45,841 nt of DNA. It comes from Bacteroidaceae bacterium (lineage in GTDB: Bacteria > Bacteroidota > Bacteroidia > Bacteroidales > Bacteroidaceae). Below are positions 38,411 to 45,841 of the stretch, piece after piece. Numbering within the stretch: position 1 is the first letter of the stretch; each line of letters starts with the position of its first letter. A model generated the notes under the pieces. That model was not told where the DNA came from, ran no database searches, and saw only the letters and a list, made by a program, of their open reading frames with translations. The translations under genes were made by a program, and so were the position numbers. The stretch spans positions 1-45,841 of the forward strand of contig JAFXGV010000002.1 of NCBI GenBank assembly GCA_017536765.1, read 5' to 3'.

Positions 38411-38441
38411 CGACATAGCACAAACTGCTACTCGTTTTAAT

Positions 38442-38485
38442 AAAATTTTGCAGGCACACCATCAATTGCGTGCCCGCAAAATTTT
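38442..38485. terminator. Bidirectional terminator overlapping the recQ 3' end
   Basis: Arms AAAATTTTGC and GCAAAATTTT, then a partly paired GGCAC/GTGCC, around a 12-nt loop. The recQ stop codon (38462-38464) and its last seven codons (KILRARN) are inside. It also lies 31 nt after the stop of the convergent TonB-C gene. Confidence 0.8.
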
Positions 38486-40363
38486 TCCATTCTCTATAAC
38501 TATTTTCTCCTCATCACATAGCGCGCGCAAGAGTGCTGCCATACGGGCACGTGAGAAGCCCAGTTTATCGAGTTCTGCAGTATCGTGCGGCCTGCCATCG
38601 GCAAGCAGTTGCATAAGCCGTTCTGCATCGGAAGAGCTTGCCGACACCGGTTTTTCTACTGCACGGCGAGCCACACACACATCGCAACGACCGCAATCGG
38701 CTGCATCGGTCTCGCCAAAATACTCAAGCAGCAGGCGGCTGCGGCACTTGTCGTCGGTGACGGCATATTTTATTATGGAGTTCAGGCGGGTGGCAAAGGC
38801 TGCGCGGCGCTCGTCGTAAACCTCGGCTGCGAAATGAAGGTCCTTCGACAACACGCGGTGGCGTGTGAAGGTTACTATGGGACATCTTTTAGAAGGAGCA
38901 TACTGCACAAGCCGCTTTTGTGACAGCGACACAAGAATCTCGTACATACGATGGCGCGTGAGTTTTGTAACACGCGAGAGGTAGCGCTCGTCGATATATG
39001 CAAAATCGGTGAAAAGGCCGCTATATGCACGCATAATGGCATTCACAAGCAGTTCGTAATCGGCCGGCAGCCCTTTGAAACGGTATAGCGAATCTTTATC
39101 CACTATGAACCGCACCCGAGAGGCATACTCCATCTCCTCGACATACTCCAGATAGCCCATACGGGTGAGGATGCGCAGGGCACTGTCGGTGGGCAGTGTG
39201 GGCAGATGGTACTGTTTGCAAAAGTCGTTAAGCCCAAACTCGAATGTGCAGTTGAGCCCATCGTGCAATGCCATTTGATAATAGTAGCATATGTCGTCGT
39301 AAACCTCGCGGATAAACTCCTTTGAGGGATAATTGTCGGAGAGACGGCGCGACACCACCTGCTTGTCTATGCGATTGAAGAGCGCCACGGCATAGGCACG
39401 ATTACCGTCGCGCCCTGCACGGCCTGCCTCCTGAAAGTATGATTCTATGGAGCCGGGCAGGTCGATATGCACCACCAAACGCACATCGGGCTTGTCTATA
39501 CCCATTCCGAATGCATTGGTGGAGACCATAACGCGCGAGCGCCCGCTCTTCCAGGCATCCTCGCGGGCATCTTTAGCCTCGGGCGAGAGGCCCGCGTGGT
39601 AATACTCGGCAGTGATGCCGTTGGCTATCAGATACTCGCACACTTCCTTGGTCTTTTGGCGGTTGAGCGTATATACTATTGCTGAACCTTGTATGCGCGA
39701 AAGAATGTGCAGCAGTTCCTGTTGCTTGTTTTCGGTGTGGCGCACCACATATACAAGATTCTTGCGCTCGAAACTCATACGAAAACAGTTTTCCTGCTCA
39801 AAGGAGAGCTGCTGCTGGATATCCTTCACCACCTCGGGGGTGGCGGTGGCGGTGAGTGCCAGCACCGGCACCCGGGGGAATATGTCGCGCAGCTCCTTTA
39901 TGCGGCGGTAGGCAGGGCGGAAATCGTGCCCCCACTGCGATATGCAGTGAGCCTCGTCTATGGTGATGAGCCTTACCGGTATTTTGCGTATCTTATTCAG
40001 GAAAAGTTCGGATGAGATGCGCTCGGGCGATATGTAGAGAAACTTGTAGTTGCCGAAAATGCAATTTTCAAGCGCTATGATTATTTCGCTGTTCCTCATA
40101 CCAGAGTAGATGGCTGCGGCCTTTATACCACGGCTGCGCAAGCCCGCCACCTGGTCCTTCATAAGTGCGATGAGCGGGGTGACCACCACGCAAAGACCGT
40201 CGGAAGCAAGTGTGGGCACCTGGAAGGTGATGCTCTTGCCACCACCCGTGGGCATAAGCCCGAGCGTATCGCGCCCGCTGCCTATGCTCTCGATTATCTC
40301 GCGCTGAATGCCGCGAAAATCATCGTATCCCCAATATTTCTTAAGGATTTCCCTGTACCGCAT
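38462..40363 (-). CDS. recQ: RecQ-family ATP-dependent DNA helicase
   Basis: A 633-residue 3'-5' helicase that unwinds DNA at stalled forks and breaks. Helicase motifs are in order: WGYDDFRGIQ (motif 0), Walker A MPTGGGKS, DEAHCISQWGHDFRPAY (motif II and the RecQ loop), LTATATP, and QEAGRAGRDGNRA (motif VI). A zinc-binding RQC part follows (YFGETDAADCGRCDVC), then a winged-helix part and a short C-terminus. A full HRDC domain is not obvious. It is 6 nt downstream of recJ on the same strand, so the helicase and the 5'-3' exonuclease are likely co-expressed, as RecQ and RecJ co-operate in other bacteria. Confidence 0.94.
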   Translation of the reverse strand: MRYREILKKYWGYDDFRGIQREIIESIGSGRDTLGLMPTGGGKSITFQVPTLASDGLCVVVTPLIALMKDQVAGLRSRGIKAAAIYSGMRNSEIIIALENCIFGNYKFLYISPERISSELFLNKIRKIPVRLITIDEAHCISQWGHDFRPAYRRIKELRDIFPRVPVLALTATATPEVVKDIQQQLSFEQENCFRMSFERKNLVYVVRHTENKQQELLHILSRIQGSAIVYTLNRQKTKEVCEYLIANGITAEYYHAGLSPEAKDAREDAWKSGRSRVMVSTNAFGMGIDKPDVRLVVHIDLPGSIESYFQEAGRAGRDGNRAYAVALFNRIDKQVVSRRLSDNYPSKEFIREVYDDICYYYQMALHDGLNCTFEFGLNDFCKQYHLPTLPTDSALRILTRMGYLEYVEEMEYASRVRFIVDKDSLYRFKGLPADYELLVNAIMRAYSGLFTDFAYIDERYLSRVTKLTRHRMYEILVSLSQKRLVQYAPSKRCPIVTFTRHRVLSKDLHFAAEVYDERRAAFATRLNSIIKYAVTDDKCRSRLLLEYFGETDAADCGRCDVCVARRAVEKPVSASSSDAERLMQLLADGRPHDTAELDKLGFSRARMAALLRALCDEEKIVIENGKILRARN

Positions 40364-40369
40364 ATCCCC

Positions 40370-42094
40370 TCAACGAGTGGCCTTGGTGTGAATGCTCTCT
40401 ATCTGCAACTGCACCTCGCCGTGCTTGTAGGCGTTGTCCTCGAGCGTGTAGCATATGTCGAAGGATTGCTTCGACTTGATATATTTCGCCTGACGGCTCT
40501 GCCCAAAGGCAATGCCGTTGATTATGGTGTTCGACTTGTTATCGACCAACTCTAACTTTATATGCTCCTGCTTGCGCCCCACCACCTTGCTTGTGCCGTA
40601 GTCGCACACGTTGCGGGTGCAGAAGATTGGCTTGGTATTGTCGGGGCCGTGGGGGCTGAAACGCTTGAGGTCGTTGAAGAACTTGCGGCTTATCTGGTGA
40701 AAGTCGAGCTCGGCATCAATCTCTATCACGGGATCGGTGTGTTCGGGCAGGATGTTGGTTGTAACAAACTCCTCGAAACGGGCGGCAAATGCATCGATAT
40801 TGCTCACCTTGAGAGAGAAACCGGCAGCATAGGTGTGCCCGCCGAAATTCTCGAGCAGGTCGCGGCAGCTCTCTATTGCCTTATAGACATCGAAACCGGT
40901 TACCGAACGGGCCGAGCCGGTGGCAATGTCGCCCGTGCAGGTGATGACCACCGCAGGGCGGTGATATACCTCGGTGAGGCGCGATGCCACTATACCTATG
41001 ACACCACGATGCCAATCTTCGTTAAAGATTACTATGGCGCGGCGCTCATCGAAGCTTTCGAGGTTCTCCACTATGCGGTTGGCCTCCTCGGTCATACTCT
41101 TGTCGAGCTCCTTGCGCGCTTCGTTGAATTCGTTTATCTGCTCGCTCATCATTAGAGCGGTGGGCAGGTTGTTCTCTATGAGCAAATCCACGGCCACCTT
41201 GCCCTGCTGTATGCGCCCCGATGCATTTATACGCGGCCCTATCTTGAATATTATATCGTTTATGCTCACCTCCTTGTCGCGCAGACCACACACCTGAATG
41301 ATAGCTTTGAGGCCCGTGCTGGGTGCGTGGTTCAGCTGCTTTATGCCGTGATAGGCAAGCACGCGGTTCTCGCCCATTATGGGAACGAGGTCCGATGCTA
41401 TGCTCACTGCCACAAGGTCGAGCAATGGATAAAGCTGCTCCGGGGCTATGCCGTTGTCGGCTGCAAACGCCTGCATAAACTTAAAGCCCACACCGCAACC
41501 CGACAGGTGGGGATAGGGGTAGGTGGAGTCGAGACGTTTGGGGTTGAGTATAGCCACTGCACAGGGCAGCTCCTCATCGGGTACGTGGTGGTCGCACACA
41601 ATGAAATCTATGCCAAGTGATTTGGCATAGGCTATCTCCTCGATTGCCTTAATGCCGCAATCGAGCACAATTATGAGTTTAACGTCGGTTGAATAAGCGT
41701 AATCGACACCTCTGCGCGAGATGCCGTAACCATCCTCATTACGGTCGGGGATATAGTAATCTATATTCGACGAGAACTGCTGCAAGAACTTATATACAAG
41801 CGCAACCGCCGTGGTACCGTCGACATCATAGTCGCCATATACCAGTATGCGCTCTTTGCGGCCCAATGCCCTGTTGAGACGCTGCACCGCAATGTCCATA
41901 TCGTTCATAAGGAACGGATTGTGCAGGCTCGACAAGCGTGGGCGGAAAAAGTTCTTTGCCTCGGCCACGGTAGATATACCGCGTTTTATGAGCAAACTGC
42001 AAAGTATGGGACTGATGTCCAACTCCGCAGATAGTGCCCTAGCTGCTGCAGTCTCTTCGTATGTCGGAGGTTGATATTTCCATTTTTGGCCCAT
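40370..42094 (-). CDS. recJ: Single-stranded-DNA-specific exonuclease RecJ
   Basis: A 574-residue 5'-3' single-strand exonuclease for recombination and mismatch repair. The DHH-family metal motifs are clear: YGDYDVDGTTAVAL, LDCGIKA and CDHHVPDEE. A DHHA1 part with GHTYAAGFSLK and a C-terminal OB-like domain follow. It is the first gene of the recJ-recQ pair, 6 nt apart. The 351-bp upstream gap holds a candidate TATCTTTA -7 element at 42275-42282 on the minus strand and two strong palindromes. Confidence 0.94.
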   Translation of the reverse strand: MGQKWKYQPPTYEETAAARALSAELDISPILCSLLIKRGISTVAEAKNFFRPRLSSLHNPFLMNDMDIAVQRLNRALGRKERILVYGDYDVDGTTAVALVYKFLQQFSSNIDYYIPDRNEDGYGISRRGVDYAYSTDVKLIIVLDCGIKAIEEIAYAKSLGIDFIVCDHHVPDEELPCAVAILNPKRLDSTYPYPHLSGCGVGFKFMQAFAADNGIAPEQLYPLLDLVAVSIASDLVPIMGENRVLAYHGIKQLNHAPSTGLKAIIQVCGLRDKEVSINDIIFKIGPRINASGRIQQGKVAVDLLIENNLPTALMMSEQINEFNEARKELDKSMTEEANRIVENLESFDERRAIVIFNEDWHRGVIGIVASRLTEVYHRPAVVITCTGDIATGSARSVTGFDVYKAIESCRDLLENFGGHTYAAGFSLKVSNIDAFAARFEEFVTTNILPEHTDPVIEIDAELDFHQISRKFFNDLKRFSPHGPDNTKPIFCTRNVCDYGTSKVVGRKQEHIKLELVDNKSNTIINGIAFGQSRQAKYIKSKQSFDICYTLEDNAYKHGEVQLQIESIHTKATR

Positions 42095-42296
42095 TATATG
42101 TTATTTTTATTTTTGCATTGCTCGGCGAGAACCATCTTATGTAAACGCCTATGGCTGCCATACCGTTCATTTCAACCACGCATTGCAGGCGCAAAATGCC
42201 TGCCTGCACAAAGGCAACCGGCTACGCAGGAGGGAAAATGCCCTATTCCGCGCAAGATAATTCTCTCAATTTGTAAAGATACGGAAAATGTAATAT
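42095..42296. other. recJ upstream region, about 200 bp, no gene seen
   Basis: No convincing reading frame. There is a small 6-bp stem, GCAGGC...GCCTGC (about 42185-42203). On the minus strand it would be a recJ leader of about 170 nt if transcription starts near 42268. On the plus strand any transcript through it would meet the palindrome at 42297-42342, so a small RNA cannot be excluded. Confidence 0.35.
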
Positions 42297-42342
42297 AAAA
42301 AAGATTGATTCGGCAAAAATTTTTGCCGAATCAATCTTTTTT
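42297..42342. terminator. Orphan 46-bp perfect palindrome, terminator-like
   Basis: 23-bp arms with no loop (AAAAAAGATTGATTCGGCAA and on to AAA, then the mirror), with A6 and T6 at the edges, so it could stop transcription in either direction. It is the second palindrome beyond the C1-peptidase stop and precedes the recJ promoter region. Confidence 0.7.
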
Positions 42343-42389
42343 ATGCATTATGCTATACTTTTGACAGCAAAAGCCGTTGCGAAACGCCT

Positions 42390-42433
42390 TAAACACAAAT
42401 CAAGCGGCCTGCAGGCCGCTTGATTTGTGTTTA
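42390..42433 (-). terminator. Terminator after the C1 peptidase gene
   Basis: A 44-bp perfect palindrome with 22-bp arms (TAAACACAAATCAAGCGGCC and its mirror), 12 nt beyond the peptidase stop. It lacks a long U-run, which may explain the second palindrome downstream. Confidence 0.75.
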
Positions 42434-42445
42434 TGGTAAAGCATA

Positions 42446-43645
42446 TTACTTAATGCCAAGTTTCTTGCGGATATCCTTGGGAATAGCGTTCTTGTGAACA
42501 ACGATGTTCATTGTCTTGTAGCGTGCAAATGCCTTTGAAGCATACCATATACCTTTGTACTTGCCGGCATCGCCCCAAGAGTTTTTAACCATATAGTACT
42601 CAACACCGTCTTTATCCTTGGCAATACCGTAGATTTGCATACCGTGGTCGTCGGTTGTCTCCCAATTGTCATAAGCAACCTGACGCTCCTCCTGTGTGCA
42701 CCATTTCTCTGTAGAGGGCTTGGGAGTGTTCTTCTTGTCGGCCTCGCTCAATTTGAGCCATTTTGCCATATCGGAACCATCAAGGCTTGCGCTCTTGCCG
42801 GCATCGGGCATTGTAGCCTTGCCGTCGCGCGAGAAACCGGCCTCGCTCACGTCGCTACCCCAAGCGATGGTGTAGCCCTCCATAATAGCGTGGTCGAACA
42901 CCTGCATAAACTCGTCGATAGGAAGGTTGTACGATGTAGCCCAGCGCCAGTTGTCCTGAATCTCGAGAACAAAGGGCTCGTAGAAGGGATGGTGTGTGTA
43001 CGAGGTCAACGATATGTAATCGTCGGCATTAAGGCCCAGTGACTCATAGAACGATTTGGGAGTATACTCCTTGCCGTTGTATGTGAATTTCTCGGGACGC
43101 TCACCAAGATAGATATTGTGAATCTCCTCGATGCACTTTTTCCACAAGGGAACATTGTCGGCACCTACCTGAAGGTCGCGATGCTTACCCTTTGCAATGG
43201 CAGCAACTACAGCATCGGCAACAGCAGAAAGTTCATTGTGGTTGCTCAATGTATCGCCATACATCACACCGGGGCGCATCTCAGCCTCAGGAACAAGGCC
43301 GAAGGTTTTCATACCATAGATTACATCGTAGAAAGAACCACCCTGCGAGAAAGAGGCATCACCGTGTGTGCGCACAGCCTTGTCGGCACGGTCGAGGTAT
43401 GTGTTATGAACGATGTACATTTCAGAGAAATCGTACTCACCCTTGCCCATACGGAGCAACTCCGACTCGATGAAGGCGAGTGAAGAGTAGCACCAGCAGG
43501 TACCTGCACGGTTCTGGTTTTTGATACTTGTAATAGGATTCTCCTTTACAACGGTAAACTCGGGCTCGTTTTTCTTTTCGGCCTCCTGTGCAAAAGCGTT
43601 TACACCGGCAAATGCGAGCGCAATCAATAATAATGTCTTTTTCAT
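42446..43645 (-). CDS. Secreted C1-family cysteine peptidase (bleomycin hydrolase/PepC type)
   Basis: A 399-residue papain-fold peptidase. A signal peptide (MKKTLLLIALAFAGVNAFAQ) indicates export, unlike cytoplasmic PepC. The C1B triad is visible: Cys50 in NQNRAGTCWCYSS, His in TTDDHGMQIYGIA and Asn in VKNSWGDAG. C1B-type inserts (FSEMYIVHNTYLDRAD, GGSFYDVIYG) are present. It starts 3 nt after the recA stop, so it is probably read from the recA transcript. The physiological substrate is unknown; aminopeptidase activity is expected from the family. Confidence 0.92.
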   Translation of the reverse strand: MKKTLLLIALAFAGVNAFAQEAEKKNEPEFTVVKENPITSIKNQNRAGTCWCYSSLAFIESELLRMGKGEYDFSEMYIVHNTYLDRADKAVRTHGDASFSQGGSFYDVIYGMKTFGLVPEAEMRPGVMYGDTLSNHNELSAVADAVVAAIAKGKHRDLQVGADNVPLWKKCIEEIHNIYLGERPEKFTYNGKEYTPKSFYESLGLNADDYISLTSYTHHPFYEPFVLEIQDNWRWATSYNLPIDEFMQVFDHAIMEGYTIAWGSDVSEAGFSRDGKATMPDAGKSASLDGSDMAKWLKLSEADKKNTPKPSTEKWCTQEERQVAYDNWETTDDHGMQIYGIAKDKDGVEYYMVKNSWGDAGKYKGIWYASKAFARYKTMNIVVHKNAIPKDIRKKLGIK

Positions 43646-43648
43646 CTA

Positions 43649-44686
43649 TTATTCTTCTATATTGTTAGTACTGTTTTTCATAGCTTCGGCAATCTTGTTC
43701 TCCAGTTCCTCGGCAAGTTCGGGGTTGTCGGCAAGCAATGCCTTGGTGCGGTCGCGGCCCTGTGCCAGCTTTGTGTCGCCGTAGCTGAAGAACGAACCGC
43801 TCTTCTTGATGACACCATACTGCACGCCCAAATCGACAATCTCGCCTATGCGCGAGATGCCCTCGCCAAACATAATATCGAACTCTGCCTTGCGGAAGGG
43901 AGGAGCCACCTTGTTCTTTACGACCTTCACGCGCACTTGGTTACCTATGGCATCCTCGCCGTCTTTTATCTGGCTCACGCGACGGATATCAAGGCGCACC
44001 GACGAGTAGAACTTAAGCGCATTACCACCGGTGGTTGTTTCAGGGTTGCCGAACATAATACCGATTTTCTCACGCAACTGGTTGATGAAAATACAGGTGG
44101 TCTTTGTCTTGCTTATGGCCGATGTGAGCTTGCGAAGTGCCTGCGACATAAGACGAGCCTGCAGGCCCACCTTGTTGTCACCCATCTCGCCCTCTATCTC
44201 GGCTTTGGGGGTGAGAGCGGCAACCGAGTCGATTACTATGATATCGATAGCCGACGAGCGGATGAGCTGCTCGGCTATCTCCAGAGCCTGCTCGCCACAG
44301 TCGGGCTGCGAAATGAGCAAGTTGTCGATATCAACGCCCAACTTCTGCGCATAGAAGCGGTCGAAAGCGTGCTCGGCATCTATGATGGCTGCAATGCCGC
44401 CCATCTTCTGCGCCTCGGCTATCGCGTGTATTGCAAGGGTTGTTTTACCCGACGACTCGGGGCCGTAGATTTCAATTATACGACCACGGGGGAAACCGCC
44501 CACGCCAAGCGCAGCATTAAGGCCTACCGAGCCGGAGGGAATGACATCAATATCCTCGTAGCTGTCATCGCCTAACTTCATAATGGAGCCTTTACCAAAA
44601 TTCTTCTCTATTTTGTCCATTGCAGCCTGCAAAGCGCGCAGCTTTTCGTTGCCTGCAATGTTTTCCAATTCCTCTTTTTTTGCCAT
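43649..44686 (-). CDS. recA: RecA recombinase
   Basis: A 345-residue RecA, the strand-exchange and SOS-coprotease protein. Walker [10 protein letters not shown] (about 72-80), Walker [11 protein letters not shown], the [20 protein letters not shown] loop (L2) and the [11 protein letters not shown] segment are all present, with the usual acidic C-terminus. No intein or truncation. It lies 18 nt after a saccharopine-dehydrogenase-like gene and 3 nt before the C1 peptidase. No recognisable SOS box was found because the upstream space is only 18 nt. Confidence 0.97.
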   Translation of the reverse strand: MAKKEELENIAGNEKLRALQAAMDKIEKNFGKGSIMKLGDDSYEDIDVIPSGSVGLNAALGVGGFPRGRIIEIYGPESSGKTTLAIHAIAEAQKMGGIAAIIDAEHAFDRFYAQKLGVDIDNLLISQPDCGEQALEIAEQLIRSSAIDIIVIDSVAALTPKAEIEGEMGDNKVGLQARLMSQALRKLTSAISKTKTTCIFINQLREKIGIMFGNPETTTGGNALKFYSSVRLDIRRVSQIKDGEDAIGNQVRVKVVKNKVAPPFRKAEFDIMFGEGISRIGEIVDLGVQYGVIKKSGSFFSYGDTKLAQGRDRTKALLADNPELAEELENKIAEAMKNSTNNIEE

Positions 44687-44704
44687 TTTACTATTCTTCT
44701 TTTA

Positions 44705-45841
44705 TTAGAGTTCGAGGTCTTTATCAAATTCTTCGTGCCAAGGCAGGCCCTGGATGTTCAACTGCTCCATAAAGGGATCGGGATCGAACTGCTCCACGTT
44801 CCACACACCGGGCTTGCGCCACAGGCCTTTGAGGAACATCATGGCACCAATCATTGCGGGAACACCTGTGGTGTAGCTCACGCCCTGCATACCGGTCTCC
44901 TTGTATGCTGCCTGGTGGCTGCAGTTGTTATATACATAGTATGTGCGCTCTTTGCCATCCTTGATACCACGTATGCGGCAACCTATGGAGGTTTCGCCCT
45001 CATAGTTCTCGCCAAGGTCCTGAGGATTGGGAAGAACAGCCTTGAGGAACTGCAAAGGCACAATCTTCATACCGTTGTAGTCGATTTCGTCGATGCGGGC
45101 CATACCTATGTTCTGTATTACGCGCAGGTGAGTGAGATACTCCTGGCCGAATGTCATCCAGAAACGGGCACGCTTGATTGTGGGGAAATTCTTTGTGAGC
45201 GACTCCAGCTCCTCGTGGAAGAGCAGGTACGACTCGCGAGGACCTATATTGGGGTATGTGATGGGCTGGTGTATCTCCAACGCACCTGTCTCAACCCACT
45301 TGCCATCCTGGTAGTAACGGCCGTTCTGGGTAATCTCGCGGATATTGATTTCGGGGTTGAAATTTGTGGCAAACGCCTTGTGGTGGTCGCCCGCGTTGCA
45401 GTCTACGATGTCGAGGTAGTGAATCTCGTCAAAGTGATGCTTTGTTGCATATGCAGTATACACGCCGCTCACACCGGGGTCGAAACCGCAACCAAGGATG
45501 GCTGTGAGGCCGGCCTCTTTGAAACGCTCGTGGAACGCCCACTGCCAGCTATACTCGAAGTGAGCCTCGTCTTTGGGCTCGTAGTTGGCAGTATCAAGGT
45601 AGTTGACACCGCACTGCAAGCAAGCCTCCATAATTGTAAGGTCCTGATAAGGGAGCGCCACGTTTATAACAATCTCGGGTTTGAAGCTGTTGAACAACTC
45701 AACCAAAGCCTCAACGCTGTCGGCATCAACCGCAGCGGTCTTAATATTGGGGTTACCTATTGCCTTTACAATGGCATCGCACTTTGAACGAGTGCGGCTG
45801 GCAATCATAATGTCCGTGAAAACATCGCTGTTCTGTGCCAC
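44705..45841 (-). CDS. Saccharopine dehydrogenase-like protein, probably carboxynorspermidine synthase (5' end cut)
   Basis: At least 378 residues; the window edge removes the N-terminal Rossmann start, since the first visible residues (AQNSDVFTDIMIASR) fit just after a GxGxxG loop. The visible Rossmann part includes NVALPYQDLTIMEACL and GVNYLDTANYEP. The C-terminal domain has AILGCGFDPGVSGVYTAY and GVSYTTGVPAMIGAMM. This set is typical of the carboxynorspermidine/saccharopine dehydrogenases of Bacteroidota, where the reaction makes carboxy(nor)spermidine for spermidine. The specific enzyme name is inferred. It is upstream of recA by 18 nt. Confidence 0.85.
   Translation of the reverse strand: MAQNSDVFTDIMIASRTRSKCDAIVKAIGNPNIKTAAVDADSVEALVELFNSFKPEIVINVALPYQDLTIMEACLQCGVNYLDTANYEPKDEAHFEYSWQWAFHERFKEAGLTAILGCGFDPGVSGVYTAYATKHHFDEIHYLDIVDCNAGDHHKAFATNFNPEINIREITQNGRYYQDGKWVETGALEIHQPITYPNIGPRESYLLFHEELESLTKNFPTIKRARFWMTFGQEYLTHLRVIQNIGMARIDEIDYNGMKIVPLQFLKAVLPNPQDLGENYEGETSIGCRIRGIKDGKERTYYVYNNCSHQAAYKETGMQGVSYTTGVPAMIGAMMFLKGLWRKPGVWNVEQFDPDPFMEQLNIQGLPWHEEFDKDLEL

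Noticed and set aside
42071-42298. 75-aa plus-strand frame upstream of recJ
   Set aside because: It begins inside recJ on the other strand, and its composition and lack of motif fit chance.

Overview
The window looks like chromosomal DNA of a gut-type Bacteroidales bacterium; genus cannot be set from sequence alone. The basis is Bacteroidota-style promoters (TTG, about 20 nt, TAnnTTTG), the gene content (large secreted GH2 and GH31 enzymes, an MG2-type surface protein, a GH109-like enzyme, a saccharopine dehydrogenase-like polyamine gene, a secreted C1 peptidase) and terminators that are long, nearly loop-free palindromes. Nothing resembling a phage, CRISPR array, plasmid or rRNA/tRNA locus is visible.

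Layout. (1) 1-2829: two nested insertion sequences. An ISAon1/ISL3-type element (1-1402) carries an IS3-family, IS150-type element (1403-2824) inserted in the last bases of its right terminal repeat, with a CTT target duplication. (2) 2861-4198: two 72-bp direct repeats directly after an acyltransferase-3 membrane protein. (3) 4249-13998, minus strand: an apparent phosphate region, namely a DcaP-like outer-membrane porin, two tandem PiT phosphate transporters with PhoU-like tails, endonuclease IV (nfo), and a PhoB/PhoR-like response regulator and histidine kinase. It is marked by tandem 74-bp repeats and by interspersed 30-bp repeats. (4) 14232-18573: an AraC regulator, a SIMPL-domain periplasmic protein and convergent mutS2. 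(5) 18801-22637: a secreted multidomain GH31 glycosidase with FN3, F5/8-C, dockerin-like and cohesin-like modules. (6) 22803-26398: a three-gene cell-wall operon of alpha/beta hydrolase, membrane-anchored MurF-like ligase and D-Ala-D-Ala ligase, followed by a convergent four-helix membrane protein. (7) 27100-38410, plus strand: a GH2 beta-galactosidase with N-terminal lectin-like domains, a 1303-aa MG2-type protein fused to Sel1 repeats, a CstA-family transporter, a GH109-like Gfo/Idh/MocA enzyme and a TonB-C domain protein. (8) 38462-45841, minus strand: the recJ-recQ pair, then a saccharopine dehydrogenase-like gene (cut by the window end), recA and a secreted bleomycin-hydrolase-type peptidase.

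How the genes fit together. The porin, two PiT carriers and PhoBR-like pair form a plausible uptake-plus-sensing route for phosphate. The MurF-like and Ddl proteins act on consecutive steps of the D-Ala-D-Ala branch of peptidoglycan synthesis. GH31, GH2 and GH109-like enzymes suggest glycan foraging, although no SusC/SusD pair is present. RecJ, RecQ, RecA, MutS2 and Nfo are repair and recombination functions. The least ordinary items are the MG2-Sel1 fusion, the Gly/Lys-rich tail on Ddl, the dockerin plus cohesin-like tail on GH31, the repeats in the leaders of the two pit genes, and terminators that contain stop codons or coding sequence. I found no clear candidate for a wholly new defence or mobile system.
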